This document shows positions 1 to 4,696 of a stretch of 10,392 bases of DNA, in pieces (position 1 is the first letter of the stretch; each line of letters begins with the position of its first letter). This DNA is from Dehalococcoidales bacterium (GTDB lineage Bacteria; Chloroflexota; Dehalococcoidia; Dehalococcoidales; UBA5627). A program made the position numbers and the translations under genes. The stretch covers positions 1 to 10,392 of the forward strand of contig JAAYAZ010000005.1 of the NCBI GenBank assembly GCA_012719115.1, given 5' to 3'. The notes under the pieces were generated by a model. The model was not told the origin of the DNA. It saw only the letters and a list, made by a program, of their open reading frames with translations, and did not search any database.

Positions 1-504
1 AATAAAAAGATTCAGAATTAATCTATATAACATCCCTATGGCTTTGTATTTTCTAGTATAGTAAACAAACCATCTGTCAATTGAAAAAATAACAGAAAAA
101 CCAATCAGTAAGAAAATAGGGAATAATTCATCAATTAATAAGTTTATTGTTAACCCTACTAATGTGCAGACTGCTGTCAGCAAAAGTGCCATTAGCCATT
201 TGGGGATTCTTATTCTCTTAGTAGGTTTTCGCGGCGATATGCTTTTATCGGAGCTTCCTATTCGGGGTGAGGGCTTTTTATTAAAGGTATAATTTTTAGC
301 TCCTTCTGTTGTATTTGTATCTATATTTTGTCTTCCAAAAGCTTCCAGTAATTTATCCCATTCTTCAGGGGTTAACTTTGTTTTTTTAGAGGGAATCCAG
401 TGGAGTTCCTCATTTTTTGATGAGCCTTTACAGTGTCCACTATGGTCTCTAGCAGACTCAATACTGGAAAAATGTTTTCCACATTTGGCGCAGATAATAT
501 CCAA
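1..504 (-). CDS. C2HC zinc-finger / membrane protein, hypothetical (3' end outside window)
   Basis: An open minus-strand frame of 168 codons runs off the left edge with no stop. It has no ATG near its 5' end: an in-frame TGA at 514-516 leaves TTG at 508-510 or 502-504 as starts. I prefer 504 because a GAG lies 8 nt upstream, although the SD is weak. Residues 5-25 form C5-x2-C8-x12-H21-x3-C25, a C2HC zinc finger. A polar, basic linker (about 26-100, rich in K, S, T, N) follows. Hydrophobic segments lie at about 103-124 and 127-143, and a third begins near 157 at the edge. The layout suggests a cytosolic zinc finger tethered to the membrane. I do not recognise the family. The full-consensus promoter just upstream supports a real gene. 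It is more AT-rich than the genes on the right side. Function unknown; nucleic-acid or protein binding by the finger is only inference. Confidence 0.72.
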   Translation of the reverse strand, partial: MDIICAKCGKHFSSIESARDHSGHCKGSSKNEELHWIPSKKTKLTPEEWDKLLEAFGRQNIDTNTTEGAKNYTFNKKPSPRIGSSDKSISPRKPTKRIRIPKWLMALLLTAVCTLVGLTINLLIDELFPIFLLIGFSVIFSIDRWFVYYTRKYKAIGMLYRLILNLFI

Positions 505-536
505 TTGCAATTCTCAAGCCGGGTAATTTTATGGTT

Positions 537-564
537 ATTATACATCCGTTTATTTTGTTGTCAA
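537..564 (-). promoter_or_regulatory. Sigma70-type consensus promoter of the zinc-finger membrane gene
   Basis: On the minus strand, TTGACA (559-564) and TATAAT (537-542) are both perfect consensus hexamers with a 16-nt spacer. The expected start point near 530 leaves a leader of about 20-26 nt before the TTG start codon. A full-consensus promoter in front of a rare start codon and a weak SD suggests that strong transcription is offset by poor translation initiation. Confidence 0.75.
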
Positions 565-669
565 TATAAATATGAGTTTATATTTAAATTTGATACAATA
601 TCGTTAGTAAAATTGAGAAAAGGTCGGACTGAATTTTTTTCAGCGCGTGAATTCAATTTGGAGGTTGAT

Positions 670-765
670 ATGACAAATGTTGCAAGTAGCAATAGTATCA
701 TTTGTGCTTATTCATGTTCTAATCGCTTTAACTCCAAATATGGATATTTCGGAGTTCGTACATAG
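670..765 (+). CDS. Possible 31-residue small protein, unknown function
   Basis: An ATG at 670 lies 5 nt after a GGAGG (660-664), one of the best ribosome binding sites in the window, and opens a 31-codon frame ending in TAG. The product has two Cys (about residues 12 and 16), several Ser/Asn and a basic, aromatic C-terminus. There is no membrane segment and no family I recognise. The same frame is open upstream to 433, but that part lies opposite the zinc-finger gene and its promoter, so only the part from 670 is proposed. The last third of the frame overlaps a 27-base inverted repeat. The next terminator downstream (856-893) could serve it. I find no good promoter. It may be a real small gene, a remnant, or chance. 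Confidence 0.3.
   Translation: MTNVASSNSIICAYSCSNRFNSKYGYFGVRT
730..756. repeat. Near-perfect inverted repeat, operator-like
   Basis: The arms AACTCC-AAATAT and ATATTT-C-GGAGTT pair fully except for one bulged base, around a GG centre. No U-tract follows on either strand, so it is not a standard terminator. It sits inside the possible 31-residue ORF. It could be a protein-binding site or an RNA hairpin. Confidence 0.4.
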
Positions 766-854
766 CCTGAGTTTTATCTTTAGATTTATAGGATTAGGAT
801 AAGCACTAGGGAGAGAAAGACACTCCCACGTTGATTTATAGTTACCAAAAACAT

Positions 855-893
855 AAAAACCCTCGAAATCTTTACGCAATCGAGGGTTTTTTT
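855..893 (-). terminator. Bidirectional rho-independent terminator after hicA
   Basis: CCCTCGA (860-866) pairs perfectly with TCGAGGG (880-886) around a 13-base loop. The stem is flanked by A5 on the left and T7 on the right, so it works on either strand. It lies 23 bases past the hicA stop and most likely ends hicBA. On the plus strand it could end a transcript of the possible small ORF at 670. Confidence 0.85.
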
Positions 894-915
894 ATTCGGG
901 AATTTGTTACCGGAG

Positions 916-1140
916 CTACTTTTTTAGCAGATTAACGAATTCATCTACACTTATATCTGCCATGTGGATTATCTTTCGTAGAATACCTTTCCCCAGTTCG
1001 TCGTGTTTTGGAACGGGAACCGGCGGACGTCCGGGGCAAACAAGCCAGACATGACTGCCCTTGATACGTGATATGCGATAACCGAGTTTTTGAAGTGCGG
1101 AGATGCATTCATCACCGGATACTGCCGGTAATCTGGTCAT
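916..1140 (-). CDS. hicA: HicA-type toxin, putative mRNA interferase
   Basis: A 74-residue YcfA/HicA-family protein of near-typical length. Known HicA toxins adopt a dsRBD-like fold and cleave mRNA with a histidine until HicB neutralises them. Here the N-terminal stretch (SGDECISALQKLGYRISRIKGSH) carries the G28-S29-H30 motif that supplies the catalytic histidine. The second half has a VPKHDELGKGILRKI-type segment and ends in DISVDEFVNLL, matching the family's VPrH...G-L..I...F..LL pattern. No truncation or lost key residue is evident. The start ATG shares one base with the hicB stop (TAATG), and a GAGG lies upstream inside hicB, so the two are translationally coupled. The order is antitoxin first, then toxin. 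A terminator follows directly. Confidence 0.88.
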   Translation of the reverse strand: MTRLPAVSGDECISALQKLGYRISRIKGSHVWLVCPGRPPVPVPKHDELGKGILRKIIHMADISVDEFVNLLKK

Positions 1141-1361
1141 TACACGGCAACCTCTATTTGTTCTACGCTGTATTTTTCGGGGATGGGTTCGCCTTCTTCA
1201 GTCATGTGTTCCAGGCATAACTGTATAACTTCACTTATATTGGATAAGGCTTCTTCTTTTGTTTTACCCTGCGTAAAACAACTCGGCAGGACAGGCACTT
1301 CGGCAATAAAAAATCCGTCTTCGTCCTGCGTAATTACCACGGGTAATTTAAGCTTTTTCAT
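1140..1361 (-). CDS. hicB: HicB-type antitoxin, short form without DNA-binding domain
   Basis: A 73-residue HicB-fold protein (partial RNase H-like). The stretch from D13 to A38 matches the family pattern: D-G-F-F-I-A-E-V-P..LP.C.TQG.T.EEA, followed by the helix NISEVIQLCLEHM. Many HicB proteins carry a C-terminal ribbon-helix-helix or HTH domain for autorepression. This one stops after a short E/P-rich tail (about 55-73), so it probably only binds and blocks HicA. It may need another regulator or no operator at all. It comes first in the pair and shares one base with hicA. A GGGGTG sequence upstream of the ATG serves as SD, and an extended -10 promoter lies at 1390-1398. Confidence 0.88.
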   Translation of the reverse strand: MKKLKLPVVITQDEDGFFIAEVPVLPSCFTQGKTKEEALSNISEVIQLCLEHMTEEGEPIPEKYSVEQIEVAV

Positions 1362-1389
1362 TTCAACACCCCGCTTGCTTTATAAGATA

Positions 1390-1398
1390 ATTATAGCA
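1390..1398 (-). promoter_or_regulatory. Extended -10 promoter for hicBA
   Basis: On the minus strand TGC-TATAAT gives a perfect -10 (1390-1395) with the TGn extension and no recognisable -35 at 16-18 nt. The expected start point, near 1383, leaves about 20 nt before the hicB ATG and its SD. It is back-to-back with the plus-strand promoter at 1433-1460. Confidence 0.6.
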
Positions 1399-1432
1399 CA
1401 AATTCAAAACAAGATATGGGTAATAATCAGCC

Positions 1433-1460
1433 TTGACAGATTTAACCCGGTGGATATAAT
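1433..1460 (+). promoter_or_regulatory. Full-consensus promoter P1 upstream of the HNH-like gene
   Basis: TTGACA (1433-1438), a 16-nt spacer and TATAAT (1455-1460) are both perfect hexamers. The start point would be near 1467, giving a leader of about 150 nt before the ATG at 1616. It diverges from the hicBA promoter. Confidence 0.7.
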
Positions 1461-1462
1461 TT

Positions 1463-1476
1463 AGTAATAGATTACT
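1463..1476. promoter_or_regulatory. Perfect palindrome over the P1 start point (possible operator)
   Basis: AGTAAT-AG-ATTACT is a perfect 6-bp-arm inverted repeat starting 2 bases after the P1 -10 and covering the expected +1. A repressor bound here would block P1. Which protein binds is unknown; the arms are AT-rich, so chance occurrence is possible. Confidence 0.4.
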
Positions 1477-1525
1477 TTGATTGAACATTTTCCCACGCAT
1501 GTTATTTAGATTGCCAAAATCGGGT

Positions 1526-1554
1526 TTGTAATTAGGCTTGCCTAAAAGTATAAT
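1526..1554 (+). promoter_or_regulatory. Second promoter P2 with DtxR/IdeR-like operator in its spacer
   Basis: TTGTAA (1526-1531) and TATAAT (1549-1554) are spaced by 17 nt. The spacer contains the perfect palindrome TTAGGC-TT-GCCTAA (1532-1545). The TTAGG...CCTAA half-sites resemble the operators of DtxR/IdeR/MntR-family metal-dependent repressors, which commonly sit across -35/-10. This predicts repression of the 1616 gene when the metal (iron or manganese) is plentiful. The assignment to this regulator family is inference from the motif alone; no such regulator is in the window. Confidence 0.55.
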
Positions 1555-1615
1555 ATAGTTTTAGAAACATCAGAATCAATTTGATAAATAATTATTATTA
1601 TATTGGAGGAAATGA

Positions 1616-1879
1616 ATGACACCGGAAATGATAGAAAAGTTATGGGAAAGAAGCGGCGGGAAGTGCGAGTGTGTCAGGGCAGCGCATAATCACCCGGGCG
1701 GTCGATGCAATGCTGAACTTGTGAAGGAAATGATGGATAAATCCGACGCCGGCGGATGGAAGGTCTGCCGACTTTTTATGACCGGGAATGAAAACTTAAA
1801 CGCCGTTGCTATTTACTGCAACGGATGTTATCAGCAATTACCAAGTGTTTTACAAAAAGAAGACCGATATGGTGCATAG
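1616..1879 (+). CDS. Small HNH-like (treble-clef) zinc-binding protein, catalytic His lost
   Basis: An 87-residue protein with a strong SD (GGAGG, 6 nt before the ATG). It opens with LWERSGGKCEC and GGRCNAEL, the N-terminal half of a small HNH-nuclease-like family that usually reads L-W-x-R-S-G-G-x-C-x-C...G-R-C-N...W-x-A-H-H...L-S-N-x-x-x-L-C-x-x-C-H. The metal-type cysteines C17, C19, C31, C68 and C71 remain, with H24 and H26 nearby. The expected His-His is replaced by C51-R52 (GGWKVCRL), and the last C-x2-C-H is C-x2-C-Y. It should still fold around zinc but is unlikely to cut DNA. It stands alone between a probable DtxR-type operator and a strong terminator, so a role in metal binding or regulation is possible but unproven. 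The family assignment is from memory of the motif. Confidence 0.7.
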   Translation: MTPEMIEKLWERSGGKCECVRAAHNHPGGRCNAELVKEMMDKSDAGGWKVCRLFMTGNENLNAVAIYCNGCYQQLPSVLQKEDRYGA

Positions 1880-1935
1880 CTGGCGTTTATATTTAACCGT
1901 ATAAGAATAAACCTCCGCCAACAGTCAATTATTAG

Positions 1936-1969
1936 AAAGCCCCCGATTTTAAATATTTCGGGGGCTTTT
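1936..1969 (+). terminator. Rho-independent terminator after the HNH-like gene
   Basis: AAAGCCCCCGA (1936-1946) pairs perfectly with TCGGGGGCTTT (1958-1968) around an 11-base loop, and a short U-run follows. It isolates the 1616 gene as a single-gene unit. Confidence 0.85.
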
Positions 1970-2001
1970 AGTTTAGGTTTCTGAATGGTTTTAATTTGCT
2001 C

Positions 2002-2122
2002 ATATACTATATAGCATTGATATCAGGGAGCAGTGAGATATGGTGCTTATTACCTATATAGTCTATCAGTCAGAGACAATAAAAATGAATGGCATCAAAT
2101 TCGATATTGATATATACTATAT
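2002..2122. repeat. AT-rich repeated motif upstream of the flavoprotein gene
   Basis: The 11-mer ATATACTATAT occurs at 2002-2012 and 2112-2122, and a related inverted copy, CTATATAGT, lies at 2054-2062 (pairing with ACTATATAG at 2006-2014). The downstream copy lies about 45 bases before the 2167 ATG, where a -10 could be. They may be promoter or operator elements, or low-complexity chance. The rest of 1970-2166 holds only a doubtful 32-codon frame (2040-2138). Confidence 0.3.
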
Positions 2123-2166
2123 TTCTGTAAAAGCTTAACTGATTTGATAAAGCAAGGAGACCGATA

Positions 2167-2577
2167 ATGACAGAAATGCCCCTCAAAGTGATGGAAATGA
2201 TTAACGCCAGTCCAATTCTGCCCAAGGTATTGTGCACCTGCGATGCGGAAGGAAATTTGAATGCCGTTCCCAAAGGCACTTTATATGCGCTCGATCAGGA
2301 GACAATTGTTTTCGCTGATATCTGGGGATACAAAACCAATCAAAACCTGGAAGTCAACAAAAAAGTAGCAGTCACAGTCTTTAGTATTCAGATGCTGCCG
2401 GTCGGTTATCAGGTAAAAGGAACTTTTCAGGGATTTGAAACCGAAGGCGAAATTTTTGACAGATACGCAAAGCAGGTCAAAGAACAGATAAATATGGATA
2501 TTATGTCTGTCGGGATTATCAAAGTGGACTCTGTTTTTACGCACTGCCTACCGGAGCCCGGCGTACAGCTTGCGTAA
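2167..2577 (+). CDS. Pyridoxamine 5'-phosphate oxidase-like flavoprotein (split-barrel fold)
   Basis: A 136-residue protein of the FMN-binding split-barrel superfamily. It shows the usual order: an N-terminal helix (residues 6-14), a first strand (PKVLCTCDAEGNLNAVPKG), then TIVFADIWGYKTNQNLEVNKKVAVTVF (about 46-72), which carries the KT..NL..N..VA.TV pattern of PNPOx-like proteins. A barrel strand (YQVKGTFQGFET) and a C-terminal strand follow. The single-domain length fits the uncharacterised relatives that bind FMN, F420 or heme, not biosynthetic PdxH, which is longer. Substrate unknown; a soluble oxidoreductase is the likely role. The start has a good SD (AGGAGA, 7 nt). It is a stand-alone gene, convergent with the DUF262 gene. 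Confidence 0.85.
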   Translation: MTEMPLKVMEMINASPILPKVLCTCDAEGNLNAVPKGTLYALDQETIVFADIWGYKTNQNLEVNKKVAVTVFSIQMLPVGYQVKGTFQGFETEGEIFDRYAKQVKEQINMDIMSVGIIKVDSVFTHCLPEPGVQLA

Positions 2578-2639
2578 TTAAATGCGTTTACAGGACTGAA
2601 ACAGACGGCTTTGAGATTACTTGAACCGATATACCGAAT

Positions 2640-2675
2640 GTAAGCCTTAAGGCGCCTAACGCTCGACCGGCTTAC
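2640..2675. terminator. Weak inverted repeat between convergent genes
   Basis: GTAAGCC (2640-2646) and GGCTTAC (2669-2675) form a 7-bp stem with a 22-base loop that itself contains GGCGCC. It overlaps the last codons of the minus-strand DUF262 gene and lies 62 bases past the flavoprotein stop. There is no proper U-tract on either strand, so terminator function is doubtful. Confidence 0.25.
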
Positions 2676-3396
2676 TTTCCGGAATACAAGAAACTGACAG
2701 CAAGCCCGAAAGCCATTTAAGCAGTAATTTTGCCTGCTCGAGTGTCAATTTCGATTCCATAAGAGTATCATAGATAAACTGCGGATTTTCGTAACACCTG
2801 TCAGTGGAAATATCCACCACCGTAATCTTACCGATTCCTTTGTAGATATCGGCAACGGATATGCCGCTTTCGGTAATGGCTTTTTCAAAAAAGCGAAAGG
2901 TCATTACCATCGGATGCTGTGATGGCAGGGGCAAATGGTCGTTACCCTCGACAAGACGACGGTAAATCTTATTGTCGGTAGAGGACAGCACCAGTTTGTA
3001 ATAGAGTTCGTCGCTGTCCTCTTCTTTATTTAGAAAGTTGTTAGTAAAATAGTTATCGTAAATATATTTTTGCGAAAACTCAACACTCCCGTTATTTCCG
3101 TCACCGGCAACTTTTGCCAGCGCCGCTAACAGTAAATGCAGGGTTACCAGCCTCTGATGCCCGTCAATCAGTATCAGCTTGGGTATCTCATAGGTACAAA
3201 AAAGCCCCTTTTCAAGTATTAAAAAGAGACCTAAATAGTATTCAGTAGCCGATTCGTCGGTTGAAAGACGCACTATGTTATCCCAGAACTTGGCTCTCAT
3301 TCCGTCGCTGCAATCGTAAGGTGACTGGCTGTCGGGCAAAATCAGTTGTTTCGGTTCACGTAAAAAATTAAGCAGATTTGTTCTTGAAGCTTCCAT
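2656..3396 (-). CDS. Orphan DUF262 (GmrS/ParB-like nuclease) domain protein, short
   Basis: A 246-residue protein matching the DUF262 N-terminal domain of GmrSD-type restriction enzymes. Residues 16-42 resemble the IP..QRPY.W.....W.DI opening, though QRPY reads QSPY. Residues 53-62 match the family's (Y/F)-L-G-x-(I/L) strand. D78-G-H-Q-R-L-V-T-L86 corresponds to the hallmark DGQQRLTTL, with the first Gln replaced by His. Residues 203-226 (ENPQFIYDTL...LTLEQAKLL) match the NPQ.IFE.LN..G..L..ADL segment. Full GmrSD proteins are usually 500 or more residues and add a DUF1524 HNH nuclease (GmrD). Here the protein ends about 20 residues past the DUF262 core and no DUF1524 gene is adjacent. It could be a truncated defence gene, a DUF262-only regulator, or a subunit acting with a distant partner. 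SD: GGAG about 11 nt before the ATG. Confidence 0.72.
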   Translation of the reverse strand: MEASRTNLLNFLREPKQLILPDSQSPYDCSDGMRAKFWDNIVRLSTDESATEYYLGLFLILEKGLFCTYEIPKLILIDGHQRLVTLHLLLAALAKVAGDGNNGSVEFSQKYIYDNYFTNNFLNKEEDSDELYYKLVLSSTDNKIYRRLVEGNDHLPLPSQHPMVMTFRFFEKAITESGISVADIYKGIGKITVVDISTDRCYENPQFIYDTLMESKLTLEQAKLLLKWLSGLLSVSCIPESKPVER

Positions 3397-3583
3397 TATA
3401 AGGCTATCTCCGGATAAAAAATATCGTTATACTATTGTATCAGATTGCCAGTCTAGCACTAAAATTTTAATCAGTCAAAAAAATTATGCCTGTTTAATAA
3501 CATCTTATAAGCAGTTTTTTTATGTATAGCTTTATGATAGAATAAGCAGAATCTAAAAAGTTTTTAAACGAAATGAATATATA

Positions 3584-4696
3584 ATGAACAAAAATATTTC
3601 ACTCGTCATCCCAACCTATAAGGAAAAGGATAATATCCAACCACTGGTAACCAGGCTCTCGGAAGCGCTCGCCGGCTATAAATACGAAATAGTCATAATG
3701 GACGATAACAGCGGAGACGGCACCGAGGAACTGGTTAATTCGCTTTCCGAAAAGTATCCGGTAAAAATAGTTGTCAGGCGCGATAAAAAGGGGCTGGCAT
3801 CGGCAGTGGTAGACGGTTTCGGACATGCAGAAAGCGATATTATTATTGTTATGGATGCCGACCTGCAACACCCTCCCGAAGTAGTTCCCTCGCTGGTAAA
3901 AGCTATTAACGAGGGTGCTGATATAGCGATTGGCTCCAGATATGTAGAGGGAGGCGGTTGCGAGGGGTGGAGCGCGCTGCGCCGCATAATGTCCAAAGGC
4001 GCCGCTTTAATCTCCCACCTGTTTCTTCCTTCCACCAGAAAGATTAAAGACCCGATGTCGGGTTTCTTTGTAATTAAAAGGGATGTGGTGAAAGAAGCTG
4101 ACCTGAACCCTTCCGGTTTTAAGATTTTACTGGAAATTCTGATGCTGGGAAAATGGGAATCGGCTGTTGAAGTACCTTTTATGTTCGTGACGCGCAGCCG
4201 CGGTGAAAGCAAGTTAAACGCCAAACAACAACTGGATTACCTGAAGCATATTTACAGCCTGATGCAGCGTACCGGGGAACTGGTGCGTTTTATCAAGTTT
4301 TGTATTGTCGGCGGCAGCGGTGTAATTGTCAATCTGGGTTTATATACCCTGCTGACTCGATACGGCGGCTTTACACCCATAGACGATACGTCAGCCGGCA
4401 TTCTATCGGGCAATATTGCCCTTACCATAAGCATAGAAACATCGATTATCACCAATTTTATACTCAATAACTTCTTTACTTTTTCCGACCGCAATACGGG
4501 GGGAATAGTTTCATTCTTTAAGAGGCTTCTAAACTTCAACCTGATATGCGTTGTCGGTGCGCTGATACAAATAGGCGTAACCAATTTGTTTGCCGTTGTA
4601 TTCGGGTTCTATGACATTTTATCGGTACTTATCGGTATTGTTATCGCTTTCTTATGGAATTATCTTTTAAATAATTTCTTGACATGGAAAAAATAA
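3584..4696 (+). CDS. Polyprenyl-phosphate glycosyltransferase (DPM1-like GT2) fused to GtrA domain
   Basis: A 370-residue two-domain protein. Residues 1 to about 225 are a GT-A fold family 2 glycosyltransferase: the nucleotide-binding start SLVIPTYKEKDNI, D40-D41-N-S-G-D-G-T, and the metal-binding D91-A-D93-L-Q-H-P-P. Then come GSRYVEGG, DPMSGFF and a C-terminal SRGESKLN motif, as in dolichol-phosphate mannose synthase-like enzymes. From about 235 a GtrA-like domain begins (RFIKFCIVGGSGVIVNLGLY) with about four membrane helices and ends in NYLLNNFLTWKK. Expected reaction: transfer of mannose or glucose from a nucleotide sugar to undecaprenyl or another polyprenyl phosphate at the cytoplasmic face; the GtrA part may anchor it or help flip the product. 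The sugar cannot be read from sequence. It overlaps the next gene by 13 bases. The start is the only reasonable ATG, with a weak SD. Confidence 0.9.
   Translation: MNKNISLVIPTYKEKDNIQPLVTRLSEALAGYKYEIVIMDDNSGDGTEELVNSLSEKYPVKIVVRRDKKGLASAVVDGFGHAESDIIIVMDADLQHPPEVVPSLVKAINEGADIAIGSRYVEGGGCEGWSALRRIMSKGAALISHLFLPSTRKIKDPMSGFFVIKRDVVKEADLNPSGFKILLEILMLGKWESAVEVPFMFVTRSRGESKLNAKQQLDYLKHIYSLMQRTGELVRFIKFCIVGGSGVIVNLGLYTLLTRYGGFTPIDDTSAGILSGNIALTISIETSIITNFILNNFFTFSDRNTGGIVSFFKRLLNFNLICVVGALIQIGVTNLFAVVFGFYDILSVLIGIVIAFLWNYLLNNFLTWKK

Larger units (their letters stand above)
505..915. other. 411-base stretch without a firm gene
   Basis: This AT-rich interval separates the zinc-finger gene from hicA. 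It holds the consensus minus-strand promoter (537-564), the possible small ORF (670-765), the inverted repeat (730-756), a weak GGGAG/CTCCC hairpin (809-827) and the bidirectional terminator (856-893). I see no tRNA, no conserved RNA fold and no recognisable gene remnant in the remainder. Confidence 0.5.

Noticed and set aside
433..765. 110-codon plus-strand frame
   Set aside because: Its first part is antisense to the zinc-finger gene and crosses that gene's promoter. Only the part from 670 has a ribosome binding site.
670..765. Resemblance of the small ORF's Cys pattern to eukaryotic THAP-type fingers
   Set aside because: Only one Cys pair and a few residues match, and the frame is far too short for the domain; treated as chance.
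809..827. GGGAG/CTCCC hairpin
   Set aside because: Only 5 bp with a 9-base loop and no U-tract; the real terminator is at 855-893.
1183..1464. 93-codon plus-strand frame
   Set aside because: Antisense to hicB and running through the promoter region; clearly a shadow.
1467..1615. Possible riboswitch in the leader of the HNH-like gene
   Set aside because: No stem or conserved core that I recognise, and it contains a second promoter, which better explains the sequence.
2040..2138. 32-codon plus-strand frame between the HNH-like gene and the flavoprotein gene
   Set aside because: The only SD-like sequence is a GGAG about 9 nt upstream. The composition is very AT-rich and it overlaps the repeated ATATACTATAT motif; nothing supports a product.
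1..3400. Integrated element or defence island
   Set aside because: hicBA and an orphan DUF262 gene are suggestive, but there is no integrase, transposase, att repeat or tRNA end in the window to support it.
3676..4224. 182-codon minus-strand frame
   Set aside because: Antisense to the well-supported glycosyltransferase domain; its composition is typical of a complementary-strand shadow.
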